Below, piece by piece: positions 1 through 9,007 of a stretch of DNA of 64,000 nucleotides (positions are counted from its first letter, which is position 1; each line of letters begins with the position of its first letter). Under the pieces are notes generated by a model. That model did no database searches. It was not told the origin of the DNA and was given only the letters and a program-made list of their open reading frames with translations. This DNA comes from JAQICJ01 sp041686345 (GTDB taxonomy: Bacteria > Myxococcota_A > Polyangia > HGW-17). Position numbers and translations under genes: made by a program. The stretch covers positions 1 to 64,000 of the forward strand of contig JAWLEA010000003.1 in NCBI GenBank assembly GCA_041686345.1, written 5' to 3'.

Positions 1-402
1 GCGCAATATTCTGTTTTCCCTCACCAGTTTCTGTTTTTCCAGAGCCTTGTCTATGGTTTTGAGCAACTGGGCTTTTTTGATTGGCTTGGTAATGAAGTCA
101 TAAGCTCCTTCTTTAATAGCTTCCACTGCAACTTCAACACTGCCATATGCTGTCATAATAATAATTTCAGACTCCGGAGATATTTTTCGGGACATTTTTA
201 ATAAACTCAGTCCGTCAATATTTTTCATTTTCAAATCACTGAGCAGAAGAGCAACATATTCATTACGTAGGATATCAACAGCTTTTCGGGGATCTTCACA
301 GGTAATGACCTGATAGTTTTCTCTGATTAAAATTCTGGAAAGGGATTTCAAAATCGATTTTTCATCATCAACAACAAGAATCAAAGGAGAATAATCATCC
401 AT
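1..402 (-). CDS. Response regulator, N-terminal receiver (truncated by window edge)
   Basis: This is an open frame of 134 codons running off the left edge, so only the N-terminus is visible. It begins MDDYSPLILVVDDEKS at an ATG preceded by GGAGGAAACC. The acidic pair DDE, the phospho-acceptor aspartate in LLLSDLKMKNIDG, the T in IIIMTAYGS and the lysine in FITKPIKK are all present, so the receiver should be phosphorylatable. The receiver is followed by a helical KALEKQKLVRENRILR stretch, as in NtrC-type regulators just before their AAA+ domain. That makes a sigma-54 activator likely, but the effector domain lies outside the window. The Fam20-like lipoprotein gene ends about 40 bases upstream in the same direction. 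Confidence 0.85.
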   Translation of the reverse strand, partial: MDDYSPLILVVDDEKSILKSLSRILIRENYQVITCEDPRKAVDILRNEYVALLLSDLKMKNIDGLSLLKMSRKISPESEIIIMTAYGSVEVAVEAIKEGAYDFITKPIKKAQLLKTIDKALEKQKLVRENRILR

Positions 403-445
403 GGATATCGGGTTTCCTCCGAGTAATATTCAATAAAACAAGATA

Positions 446-1552
446 CTAATAATAACTGCCTTTGTATTTATTATTCAAATATTCAAGCAATTTCTTTTTG
501 CGGCTTATTATTTCACAGATTTGGTTTTCAGACAAAGTATCTTTGAGACATCTTTTAATTTTGATAACTGACAATTGGGAAATTATATCAATAAAATCCC
601 CTGGAACTTTTCGCAATTTTTTCACCAACTTCCAGGTTTTTTGTTTTTTCCATTTTCCCCCTGCTCCAAATCCAGCTCCATGATCAACAAATAAAAGGCG
701 ATCAACCTTGTTTTTCATAATATTACCACCGGAAAATCTGTCATAATTGCCGATAAGATAATCAAACAAGATCACCTTCCCCAACTGTTTGGCTATTTTT
801 TTTTGAGAAACACCAAGCCCGGTATCAGAATTTTTAAAAAGCCAATCTGTATGAATTTGAGTAGATTCAAAATTAGTAACTTCCTCTGTATAATAAACAG
901 CGGCTCCAGTTATAAGATTATTTCCGCTATACACTTCTTTTTTGAATCTTTTTGCTTTTTTCAAGTCCTTTTTCTTCAAAAGTTCCAACAGATATGATTC
1001 GGAAAGTTGGCGAAATGCGGCGGGAGGCACCTGGTTAAATTGCAAGAGCCGAGCAAGTTTGAAAGCAGCAATTTCAGCTTTAGGGGATGAAAATTCCATA
1101 CCTCGGTGCTTGACCTTGAATATTGCTTTCATGGTTCCGGGCAAATAGGAACCATTTCCCGGAAAAAGCCCGTGTTTGTCATGCAAAGCAATATAGAGAT
1201 AGAACTTTATTGTCCTGCCGGTTAATTGTGCAGGTATTATATTTTTAATCCTTCCCTGAATCAGCACCTTTTTTGTTTGGCAACTGTTCCATTTATTTTT
1301 TTCAGTTGGGACAGAACATGAACATTCTTTTTGCAGATCTGAATCGTTTTCATTTTGTTTTTCCAGAAGAGGGAAATCTCCTTTGGAGATTGTGGACTTC
1401 GCCGGCAAAAATAAAAAGCTGTTTGTACCGCTGTCCGAATTGTTATGGGGCAATTGAAAACTGAGAAAATTAACATCAGTGTTTGAATTTTCCCTACATC
1501 CTGTAAATTGGAACAGAATCGAAAAAAAAAGACAAAATAAAATTGAAGTCAA
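446..1552 (-). CDS. Lipoprotein with FAM20C/four-jointed-like secreted kinase domain
   Basis: This 368-residue protein starts at a TTG. It has a hydrophobic N-terminus ending in a lipobox-like FTGC, so it is probably a lipoprotein outside the cytoplasm. Residues ~140-350 carry the layout of the FAM20C/four-jointed kinase group: KAIFKVKHRG, then AEIAAFKLARLLQFNQVPPA (close to the FAM20 'AEIAAFHLDRILxFRRVPP' block), then DYLIGNYDRFSGGN (catalytic-loop type) and LLFVDHGAGFG (metal-binding DxG type). The aspartates in NYDR and VDHG are the expected catalytic and metal ligands. Family membership is recognised from these motifs and activity is inferred. A relation to CotH- or HipA-type kinases is the main alternative. 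A possible -10 (TATAAT, reverse strand) lies at 1564-1569, implying a very short leader. Confidence 0.6.
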   Translation of the reverse strand: MTSILFCLFFSILFQFTGCRENSNTDVNFLSFQLPHNNSDSGTNSFLFLPAKSTISKGDFPLLEKQNENDSDLQKECSCSVPTEKNKWNSCQTKKVLIQGRIKNIIPAQLTGRTIKFYLYIALHDKHGLFPGNGSYLPGTMKAIFKVKHRGMEFSSPKAEIAAFKLARLLQFNQVPPAAFRQLSESYLLELLKKKDLKKAKRFKKEVYSGNNLITGAAVYYTEEVTNFESTQIHTDWLFKNSDTGLGVSQKKIAKQLGKVILFDYLIGNYDRFSGGNIMKNKVDRLLFVDHGAGFGAGGKWKKQKTWKLVKKLRKVPGDFIDIISQLSVIKIKRCLKDTLSENQICEIISRKKKLLEYLNNKYKGSYY

Positions 1553-1663
1553 ATTTATCCCTTATTATATGAAAAGATTATGTAATTATCATTAAAACTT
1601 CAAAATAGGATACCAGAAGAAAGTAAAGAAGTGAAATTTTATCACCTGTCTTTCTATTTTTAC

Positions 1664-1783
1664 CCAATTCTCATTTTTAAAAAAAGCTCCCTTTTACAAC
1701 TTGGAATTTTAATTGATCAGTTTTGTCATGCATCTGAAGCAAGCTTCTCATTTAGACAAAAATACCCATTTGGGATGGAAACT
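1664..1783 (-). repeat. Internally deleted copy of the dispersed TIR repeat
   Basis: A decayed reverse-orientation copy of the ~160-bp repeat seen intact at 11295, 15108 and 56917. It keeps the 'GGAATTTTAATTGATCAG TTTTGTCAT' interior and the terminal TGGGATGGAAACT, but the middle third is missing. It fills the gap between the Fam20-like gene and the next gene. Confidence 0.55.
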
Positions 1784-1822
1784 AACTGATAAAAGATAAA
1801 TTTTTGACTTCAATTAAAAAAC

Positions 1823-2614
1823 TCAGTCAAAATAATCTTTCCTGATTACCGCCAAATAATCATCGCTGTGGTTTTTAAACATTTTTCTGACTGAATCAGG
1901 CAATAGTCGATAAATCTGCCGACGAGGAAGGATTTTATAAGATGAAAGAGTTGCAGGCAAAGGCAAGGAGGAATCATGTTCAAGCTTGTAATTGAACCAA
2001 TCCAGAAAGAGTTTTTGGTATTTTATAATTTCATCTTTTTGCAAAAGATAGGTTTCCAGATTGTGCAAGCCAAGTTTTTCAATTCCGTGAGTATAAAACC
2101 AGCCCCGTGAGGTGCCGTCACTCACATAATGCCAGTTGATCAATTGTTTGAACTGGAAACTGCCCCTCTCTACAGTTTTATCAATTTCTCTTCTGGAAAT
2201 GATTTTTTGAGCCGTGAGATCAAGAACTTGACAATCATAATTTTCGAGCAAAAAGGAAAAAGTCAAAAAAACAAAAAAAATATCCTCAGGATGTTCAACA
2301 ATTTGCAGGCTCACATCATATTGAGAACCTGTGTTGTTTTCACGGGGTACATTTAAACGTGGTTTAAAAAGATTACTCCAATTCTGAAAATAATTATCGG
2401 GATTTTTTTCCAGAAGAATTTTTTCTTCCTTCTCATCATCAAAATAAATAATTTGAGAGGTTGAAGGAAAAGAAACGGAAAAAAAACCTGGTAATTTGTT
2501 TTTGTGTAGAAACTGGTTCAAATCTTCAACCAGTAGTTTGATATTTTTTTTAAAACATAAAGAATAAACTGTTTGAAACTGAGAAATCTTTTGATGTCTG
2601 GATAAATATTTCAT
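1823..2614 (-). CDS. Hypothetical protein, 263 aa
   Basis: I do not recognise the family with confidence. It is a soluble protein with no signal peptide or membrane segment, rich in aromatic residues and Lys/Asp. One conserved-looking block, DGTSRGWFYTHGIEKLGLHN around residue 165, resembles the 'HTHG..kfG..dlE' motif found in DUF2314/DUF4261-type proteins, which are of unknown function. The start ATG has no obvious Shine-Dalgarno sequence. It is divergent from the Xer recombinase gene, separated by 133 bp, and stands alone. Confidence 0.55.
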   Translation of the reverse strand: MKYLSRHQKISQFQTVYSLCFKKNIKLLVEDLNQFLHKNKLPGFFSVSFPSTSQIIYFDDEKEEKILLEKNPDNYFQNWSNLFKPRLNVPRENNTGSQYDVSLQIVEHPEDIFFVFLTFSFLLENYDCQVLDLTAQKIISRREIDKTVERGSFQFKQLINWHYVSDGTSRGWFYTHGIEKLGLHNLETYLLQKDEIIKYQKLFLDWFNYKLEHDSSLPLPATLSSYKILPRRQIYRLLPDSVRKMFKNHSDDYLAVIRKDYFD

Positions 2615-2747
2615 GATCAGGGTTTAATCCTGTACTTTCTGGAATAAGTTTAAAAACTGGTGCTCCAATATATCTTTATCGGCATTTTTACAATTATTTT
2701 AAGAATGAATTGGGATTTCAGTCTGAAAAATTGACCGAAAATCAATC

Positions 2748-3647
2748 TTGAGTAAATTTGATCATATGGAAAGCTTAATCGACCAATTTTTGTTTAATCT
2801 TGAAATCGAAAAGGGCAGAGCCCGGAAAACAATTGAAAACTATGCCAGAGATCTGGATAAATTTCTCCATTATTGTGAAAAACACCAATGTACTCTGAAA
2901 AATTTCAGTCGCCAGAATGCCCAGGATTTCATAACAGCCACATCCCGCCAAATCAATAATCGCAGTACTGCTCGTTGTTTATCTGCCCTTAAAGGTTTTT
3001 TTAAATTTCTGCAAGGGGAAAAAGTAGTTAAAAACAATCCCTTCAGTCGCATCAAAACACCCCGTTTTGGCAAACCCCTGCCTGAAACCGTTTCCTTAAT
3101 CAAGATTAATAATATTCTTGATGTCATTCCCAATACTCACAGGGGAAAAAGAGACAGAGCCATGATCGAACTGCTTTATGCAACTGGTCTTAGAGTATCA
3201 GAACTTGTTTCCCTCAAAGTTACCAGCCTGAATTTTGAAAATAACCTGCTTCTGACTCTGGGTAAAGGCAGCAAGGAAAGATTTGTCCCTTTCGGTCGTT
3301 CCGCCCGGAAAGTAATAATTACCTACCTTGAAGAAAGCAGAGATTTTTTTATCAAAAAATATCCCGATTCTCCCTGGCTTTTTCCGGGTAGAAAAGGTCA
3401 ACATCTAAGTCGTCAGGGATTTTGGAAAATATTAAATCGCTATGAAAAAAAAGCCGGGATAAAAACCAGAATCACTCCCCACAGTCTGCGCCATTCTTTT
3501 GCCACCCATATTCTGCGCAACGGAGGAGATATCCGCACCGTCCAGGCAATGCTTGGACACGAGGATCTGTCAACCACCCAAATATATACAAAACTGGCAA
3601 ATAAAGATATTGTTTCTGCTCATCAGAAATATCATCCCCGCAACTGA
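2748..3647 (+). CDS. Tyrosine recombinase XerC/XerD
   Basis: Site-specific recombinase, probably for chromosome dimer resolution at dif. The N-terminal SAM-like core-binding domain (about residues 5-90) is followed by the catalytic domain. The tyrosine-recombinase residues are visible: Arg in LYATGLRVSEL, Lys in LGKGSKERFVPF, HSLRHSFATH (His-x-x-Arg), the second His in AMLGHEDLSTT and the nucleophile Tyr in TQIYTKL. The length of 299 aa is normal for XerC/XerD. The start is a TTG at 2748; an ATG six codons later is an alternative, and neither has a strong ribosome site. XerC and XerD cannot be told apart by eye. No integrase-style attachment sites or phage genes lie nearby, so a housekeeping role is favoured. 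Confidence 0.9.
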   Translation: MSKFDHMESLIDQFLFNLEIEKGRARKTIENYARDLDKFLHYCEKHQCTLKNFSRQNAQDFITATSRQINNRSTARCLSALKGFFKFLQGEKVVKNNPFSRIKTPRFGKPLPETVSLIKINNILDVIPNTHRGKRDRAMIELLYATGLRVSELVSLKVTSLNFENNLLLTLGKGSKERFVPFGRSARKVIITYLEESRDFFIKKYPDSPWLFPGRKGQHLSRQGFWKILNRYEKKAGIKTRITPHSLRHSFATHILRNGGDIRTVQAMLGHEDLSTTQIYTKLANKDIVSAHQKYHPRN

Positions 3648-3682
3648 TTTTTAATTTTCAAAAAATTTTCGACTGGAATAAC

Positions 3683-6679
3683 CTAATGATATTTATTAAT
3701 TATAAGATTCCTGGAAAAACTGGCTTTGGTTTTGTCTCTGGCGGTTAAAGAAATAATATTGGTTTTGTCGTAAACTTTAACTTTAATTTTAAAGGTCCTT
3801 TTGCGTTTATTATTAAATGATCTGTAAAATATTTTCCGTCCTACTATTTTCTTTTCTGCATTGACAAGTTTGAGATAGAGATCCCTGATTCCATCTTTAT
3901 CTTTTATGAAACCGCTGATTTCAACCTCATCCTCACGGGTAAGAACCGGGGAAGTATTCAAAACCAAGTTGGGAGGAGAATATGTCCAGGGATAGTTTAC
4001 CTTTTTTCTGTAGCGTCGCCATTGAGAACGCGCCGACATGGAAGAAGTTGATTTTTTTAAACCGGTATCAGTCTTGATCCAGGCAAAAGTCTGTCTGGAA
4101 GCAGGAATTTGTACCTTCAGATACCCGTTCATTTGAGCAAGAACTTTTACCAAAGTTCCCTGCTTGAGTTCAACAAAATTTTTCTGCTGTCCGGGCCAGG
4201 GTACATCATATCCAGTAGTATTCAATTTCAATTTTTGCCACTTTCCTCCAAGTTTTTTCATTTTTGGTCTTGATTTGAAATGACGGTGAATTTTCCAGTC
4301 CATCTCAATCTTGTTATCATAAATGCAATCGTTGTAGATAAGTTTCAAATCCCACAATTTTGGACCTGTAAGCTCTTTGGCTTTAATTTTAAAAACAACT
4401 TTTCTGGATTGACCGGGTTTAAGATTGCTCAAAATAGCTCTGCTTTTAATGAAATCAAGTTGATGTCCGGTAAGATTTTTCAGAGTCATTCTGGCTTCAC
4501 CAGTTGCTCCTTTACCGACATTTTTGACTTTTACGATAAATTTGCCGATTTCATCTTTTTCCAATATTCCGTCCTGTTTAATCTTGTCTATAAATCTGTA
4601 ATTCAGATTTATGCGTGGGTCAGGATTGCCTTTTATTTTGAGCCGGGTAGAAGTTGAACCCTTGATTTTTTCAAGATGGGACCAGAGATTTACTTTTAAA
4701 GTATCAGTTCTCGAAGAAACTCCCTGCGGAACCTTGACCATAGTTTTGCGGATTAAAGAAGATGAGGGAGCCAGTTTTCCGAAAATAACCTCATGATTAT
4801 CCAAGCGGGGATTGGTGGAATGCAAAACTGCTCGCAAACGGTATACAGGAGACTTTCCCTGATTTGAAACCCTTATTCTTACTTTGAGCCAATCACCGGC
4901 TTTGGTTGTTTTGGATGTTGGTAAAATATCTATTTTCAATTTCTTATTCTCTTTGTAAAGTCCCTGTTTCCAATTAATACGCTGTTTTGCAAGAAAATCT
5001 ACAATTCTGGAATCTTCCTGTTTTTTGATTCTTTTGATGAAATTTTTATATTTTTTGAGCATCACCATTCTGCCAGCTTTTTTATCCTGAAGGGCAGCAA
5101 GTAATTTGGCAGCAACTCTGGTAGTGGAATCTTCACTTAATTTTATCTCTTCATAAATCTTCAAATCATCTGCATCTACCCCGCAATAATTGCAGATAAA
5201 GTCTTTTTTTGGTGAGGATTTTATCAAGGACCAAATTTTAAAATAAGACTTTGACAATTTAGTTTTATGGTGGGCCTGCAGGGAAGATTTCAAGAAAGAT
5301 TCGCGATATTTTTTAAGGGTTGATATGTAATAATTGATCTCCCTGTTTTTACTTAAATTGCGCAGATCAACATTTTTAACATGAATATCCGGAATGATCC
5401 CTCTTCCTTGAATAGATGCATCTCCGTAGGTAAGATATTGGGAAATAGTAATTTTAAGAGCTCCTCCACCTGGAAATTCAATAACATCCTGAACGCTTCC
5501 CTTGCCGAAAGTCCGGTTCCCGGCAATCAATGCTCTGTTGGAATATTTAAGTGAACCGGCTACAATTTCTGAAGCACTGGCAGATTTTTCATTCACCAAA
5601 ACTACCAAAGGACCATTGTACATAGTGCTTGGAGCATCAGCCCTTTTTTCAATTCTAAGATGTTTACTGCGGTGTTTTGCCACTTGTGACACAATAGTTC
5701 CGCTTTTCATGAAATAGTTTGAAACATTGATGGCAGCACTCAATAAACCTCCCCCATTATTCCTCAAATCAAGAATTATCCCTGAAACTCTCTCTTTGAG
5801 CATTTTTCTCAGAGCATTTTTCATTTGCTTGGAAGTAGGCATTTGGAAGGTTTTAACTTTTATATAACCAATTTTTTTGTTGTTTTTCTTGATTATTTTG
5901 GTCTTGATTGAATCGAAGGAAATGGATTTTCTCATGAGAGTAAGCTCGAACGGAGCTTTATTTTTGCGTTTAACCAGAATTCTCACATCTGTAGCGGGCT
6001 CTCCTCTCATTCTTTTAACGGCATCATTCAAACTTAAATTATCAGTAGATTCTCCATCAATCTCCAAAATTTTGTCTCCCGGCTTCATTTTTTTTCTGTA
6101 GGCCGGAGTATCTTTAAGTACTTTAATAACACTCAAACGACCGGAACACATGGATACCACTATTCCCAAGCCGCCAAAAGCTCCAGAGTGATGAATTTTC
6201 ATTTCCTTGTAATATTCAGGGGTGAGAAAATTAGTATGAGGATCAAGAGTTTCCAGCATTCCGGTAATTATGGCATGTTCGATTTTCTGCAAATCAACAT
6301 CTGCAGGCAGATTTTTTTTGAAAAAATCAAATACCCGGGAAAACTTGATGATTAAAAAATAAGGAGACTCAACCTTGCGTTCAAGTTTGAGTTTATGATT
6401 ATCAGCCATAATTTCGATGGTTGATTTATTTTTTCTTATCATTATTTCCGGGATATTTTCAGCTGCGGATTCTAGACCGGAAATGAGCATTTTCTCAGCA
6501 TTTATTCTGGATGGATCAAGATACTTTTGAACTACATAAAGAATAGAAAATTTGAGATCAAGTAAGTTATCTTCTTTTTTGGCTGTAGGCAGATCTTTTT
6601 TTTCTTTTGTCTTGGAAACTACATTAAGACAATGGGTATTACTGATTAAAATTAAAAACAGTAAAAAATATTTACGCAT
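3683..6679 (-). CDS. S41 C-terminal processing peptidase with PDZ and long C-terminal extension
   Basis: 998-residue exported serine peptidase of the CtpA/Prc type. It has a hydrophobic signal sequence (a Cys follows at SNTHC, a poor lipobox). A tail-protease N-terminal helix region comes next ('LDPHTNFLTPEYY', ~145), then PDZ at ~163-250, then the S41 core with GYIKVKTFQ, LDLRNNGGG, the nucleophile serine in SASASEIVAGS (~368) and lysine in FGKGSVQ (~391). Ordinary CTPs end at about 440 residues. Here about 550 more follow: two CARDB-like beta modules (for example 'KVKNVGKGATGEA'), an SH3-like segment (GTLVKVLAQMNGYLKVQ, ~830) and a final beta domain. The extension probably binds substrate or cell wall. 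The start ATG has GGGAG upstream. Confidence 0.88.
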   Translation of the reverse strand: MRKYFLLFLILISNTHCLNVVSKTKEKKDLPTAKKEDNLLDLKFSILYVVQKYLDPSRINAEKMLISGLESAAENIPEIMIRKNKSTIEIMADNHKLKLERKVESPYFLIIKFSRVFDFFKKNLPADVDLQKIEHAIITGMLETLDPHTNFLTPEYYKEMKIHHSGAFGGLGIVVSMCSGRLSVIKVLKDTPAYRKKMKPGDKILEIDGESTDNLSLNDAVKRMRGEPATDVRILVKRKNKAPFELTLMRKSISFDSIKTKIIKKNNKKIGYIKVKTFQMPTSKQMKNALRKMLKERVSGIILDLRNNGGGLLSAAINVSNYFMKSGTIVSQVAKHRSKHLRIEKRADAPSTMYNGPLVVLVNEKSASASEIVAGSLKYSNRALIAGNRTFGKGSVQDVIEFPGGGALKITISQYLTYGDASIQGRGIIPDIHVKNVDLRNLSKNREINYYISTLKKYRESFLKSSLQAHHKTKLSKSYFKIWSLIKSSPKKDFICNYCGVDADDLKIYEEIKLSEDSTTRVAAKLLAALQDKKAGRMVMLKKYKNFIKRIKKQEDSRIVDFLAKQRINWKQGLYKENKKLKIDILPTSKTTKAGDWLKVRIRVSNQGKSPVYRLRAVLHSTNPRLDNHEVIFGKLAPSSSLIRKTMVKVPQGVSSRTDTLKVNLWSHLEKIKGSTSTRLKIKGNPDPRINLNYRFIDKIKQDGILEKDEIGKFIVKVKNVGKGATGEARMTLKNLTGHQLDFIKSRAILSNLKPGQSRKVVFKIKAKELTGPKLWDLKLIYNDCIYDNKIEMDWKIHRHFKSRPKMKKLGGKWQKLKLNTTGYDVPWPGQQKNFVELKQGTLVKVLAQMNGYLKVQIPASRQTFAWIKTDTGLKKSTSSMSARSQWRRYRKKVNYPWTYSPPNLVLNTSPVLTREDEVEISGFIKDKDGIRDLYLKLVNAEKKIVGRKIFYRSFNNKRKRTFKIKVKVYDKTNIISLTARDKTKASFSRNLIINKYH

Positions 6680-6863
6680 TCTTATCTCCCAAATAGCATA
6701 GTTTATTGGAAACCTTGGTTTAAAAGAATAAAGTTAAAGGTTGAAACTAGGGTAACATAGAAAAGTAATACCTGACTTGTAACCCAAACTTCAACAAAAT
6801 GATAAAACAAAAGGAGGGTTGAAAAATATATTAAGGTTAAAAGTTGAATAGAATATTCCACAT

Positions 6864-6885
6864 CAGGTTTTTATATAAAAACCTG
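6864..6885. repeat. 22-bp perfect palindrome in a 344-bp intergenic region
   Basis: The gap 6680-7023 lies between two leftward genes and has no gene. Its only clear structure is this perfect inverted repeat, with arms CAGGTTTTTAT and its complement. It could act as a weak bidirectional terminator downstream of the YkvA-like gene or as a symmetrical operator upstream of the S41 peptidase. A GGAGGG tract sits nearby without a following start codon. Confidence 0.5.
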
Positions 6886-7023
6886 CCTGACCTGAACTCA
6901 AAATTAAAATCTTGAAGAGCAGGTAAAACGTTGAATTTGGTACAAATTACCCTGAAGGGGAAATAAAACAACCAAGTTCAATTTCTGTTTATTCCACCCT
7001 GAATCTGAGCAAGGAAACTGGTT

Positions 7024-7554
7024 TTATCTAATCTTTGATTTTATGAATGATTTTAATTCTCTCAGAACCTTTTCATTTTTTCCAAGAGGCTTTGCTTTAT
7101 AGCCTCTGATTTCATCTTCCAACTCACGATCAAACTGTTCCATACTGCCAGGTTCATCCAATACTGTATCAGCATTGCGATTTCTGATTTTTTGTTCGGG
7201 AAGTTTGTCTACATAAAGATTGAATCGGTCTTTGAGTTCATCAAGGATTTCATCTACAAGCTCAGCATCCTCTGCCAATTGTTTAAATCTGTCATCTACA
7301 TCAGAAATACCGGCTTTCAAAGCGTTACGACAGGCCACTCTCATGACAAAAGCATCATCAAGTACACCAATGCCACCCATATAATCGGGAATAATATCTA
7401 CTTTTCTGAGAAGATAAGATAAACCTCCGATAATATGTTTTTGAGCATCTCTGGAGATTCCATCGGAATCAATTTGGCTGCGCATTATTTTTGCATCATC
7501 AACCAGAGTTTTTACCCATCCATCCAATTTTTCCAAAATTTCACTACTATTCAT
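7024..7554 (-). CDS. YkvA-like (DUF1232) protein
   Basis: 176 aa. The central segment LLRKVDIIPDYMGGIGVLDDAFVM matches the DUF1232/YkvA signature (Y-x(3)-P-x-D-x-I-P-D...G-x-x-D-D), a short hydrophobic hairpin with Asp/Pro residues whose function is unknown. The N-terminal helix and the charged C-terminal part (with many Glu/Asp/Lys) are poorly conserved. There is no signal peptide. The start ATG has GAGAGGT upstream. It is separated by ~220 bp from cdd and seems transcribed alone. Confidence 0.8.
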   Translation of the reverse strand: MNSSEILEKLDGWVKTLVDDAKIMRSQIDSDGISRDAQKHIIGGLSYLLRKVDIIPDYMGGIGVLDDAFVMRVACRNALKAGISDVDDRFKQLAEDAELVDEILDELKDRFNLYVDKLPEQKIRNRNADTVLDEPGSMEQFDRELEDEIRGYKAKPLGKNEKVLRELKSFIKSKIR

Positions 7555-7777
7555 TTAATAACCTCTCAAACAGCATTAAAATGTTCTCAGTTTTTAAAAA
7601 AAAATAATTTTCAAATACCAGAATCTCAGGCTGCCAATTCAATTCGGTTTCCTGTTCAATTCAGGTCAGCATGACAATACTTTATTTTAGCAACAAATAC
7701 AATAACACTTATGAAGTTAACTTTTTCGGGGTTATTTTACCAATTTTGAGATCTGAAAAACTGTGAAACTGCATCCG

Positions 7778-8182
7778 TCAATGTTTTTTTAAAAGATCTT
7801 TTTTGGTAAAATTATGAGGAAAAAGTTCACTCAATTTGTATTTTAGATTATCTCCCTTTTCATTTACAAGAAACACTGGAATATCCCCACTGGAAAATTC
7901 GGAAATAACCTGGAGACATAAACCACAGGGAACAGCAGGAGGACTGGAACTGGTAGCGATAGCAATCCCCTTGATTTTCATCGTATTGCCTTCCCTGGTA
8001 ACTGCCTGAAAAATGGCATTTCTTTCTGCACAGATAGTGGCTCCATATGAACTGTTTTCTACATTGACACCTGAATATACATTTAACTGTGTTTTAATTG
8101 CCGCTCCAACTTTGAATTCTGAATAAGGAGCATAGGCATTTTTTCTGATTTTCAAGGCTGCTGGCACAAGTTTTTTTTGCAC
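7778..8182 (-). CDS. cdd: Cytidine deaminase
   Basis: 134-residue homotetrameric-type cytidine deaminase for pyrimidine salvage (cytidine/deoxycytidine to uridine/deoxyuridine). The substrate loop AYAPYSEFKVGAA, the zinc and catalytic block GATICAERNAI (Cys ligand plus the proton-shuttling Glu) and the second zinc pair PCGLCLQVISEF are all present. It starts with GTG three bases after the stop of the upstream pseudo-receiver gene, so the two are translationally coupled. Family members of 130-140 aa are usual, so the protein is complete. Confidence 0.93.
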   Translation of the reverse strand: MQKKLVPAALKIRKNAYAPYSEFKVGAAIKTQLNVYSGVNVENSSYGATICAERNAIFQAVTREGNTMKIKGIAIATSSSPPAVPCGLCLQVISEFSSGDIPVFLVNEKGDNLKYKLSELFPHNFTKKDLLKKH

Positions 8183-8185
8183 AGA

Positions 8186-8722
8186 TTAATTTTGTTCCTT
8201 CCATGAATTAAAATTCTGGACAAACATCTGCAACAACATAACCAGATAGTTTTTCCTGTCATATAAGCTCAGTAATTCATTAAGATTTTTGATGACTTCA
8301 TGTTCTTTGTAAGGTTTTATGAAAAACCCGAGGATATTTTTTCGAAGAGCTCCTACAGCATCTTCAGATTCTGTAAACGAAACTGTAAGAATTGGGATAA
8401 TTCCGGGATATTCCATTTTGAGATTTGACAGAAAAGAAATACCTTCAGTTTCTGAACTGCCCGCAGGTCTAGGTTCTGCAATAACCAGGGAATAATTGCT
8501 GTTTTTTCTGACTTTATCTTTAGCTTCTCGGAGAGTGGCAACCAGATCACATTTGCAGCCAATATTGCTTAAAATATTCTCCAGTTCCCTGGCTGCATCC
8601 TGATTGGAATCAAGAATCAAAGCAGAAAACCCTTTGCTTTCACCTTTTAAATCCTGTGGCAATTTATCAATAAAATTAACTACCAAGTCTTGAAGAGATT
8701 GTAATTTTTTAGCTTGATTCAT
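8186..8722 (-). CDS. Receiver-like (pseudo-receiver) protein upstream of cdd
   Basis: I place the start at the ATG at 8722 (MNQAKKLQSLQ), which has AGGTG six bases upstream, giving 178 aa. An open frame extends 42 codons further to a TTG but without a ribosome site. Residues ~40-160 fold like a CheY receiver: ALILDSNQDA (acid pocket), LVIAEPRPAG, ILTVSFTESE (Thr/Ser switch) and GFFIKPYKEHE (conserved Lys). The phospho-acceptor position reads Glu instead of Asp (IAEPRP), which may mimic the phosphorylated state. There is no DNA-binding or enzymatic output domain. Coupling to cdd may be operonic convenience. Confidence 0.6.
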   Translation of the reverse strand: MNQAKKLQSLQDLVVNFIDKLPQDLKGESKGFSALILDSNQDAARELENILSNIGCKCDLVATLREAKDKVRKNSNYSLVIAEPRPAGSSETEGISFLSNLKMEYPGIIPILTVSFTESEDAVGALRKNILGFFIKPYKEHEVIKNLNELLSLYDRKNYLVMLLQMFVQNFNSWKEQN

Positions 8723-9007
8723 ATAAACACCTGAAATTAAAGTGCACTCTTGAAAATATGGAATTGTTGCAGAAAGGATTTTTGACTCCCTGTCAAAACT
8801 AAATTCCCGAAATCCACCGGAAATATAGGAAATAAGGTCGGGAAGCAATGTCTTGTTCTGAAAAATTTACATTATATCATTGCAGATAAAAGGATAAGTT
8901 AAAAGCAAAAAAAATCAAGAGTCAACTTCCCTCCTGTTGATAATTATATATTTTATGTCGATTATGGTTTCAAATATGATTTTGTAAAAACAACCCCTGA
9001 AGTGAAG

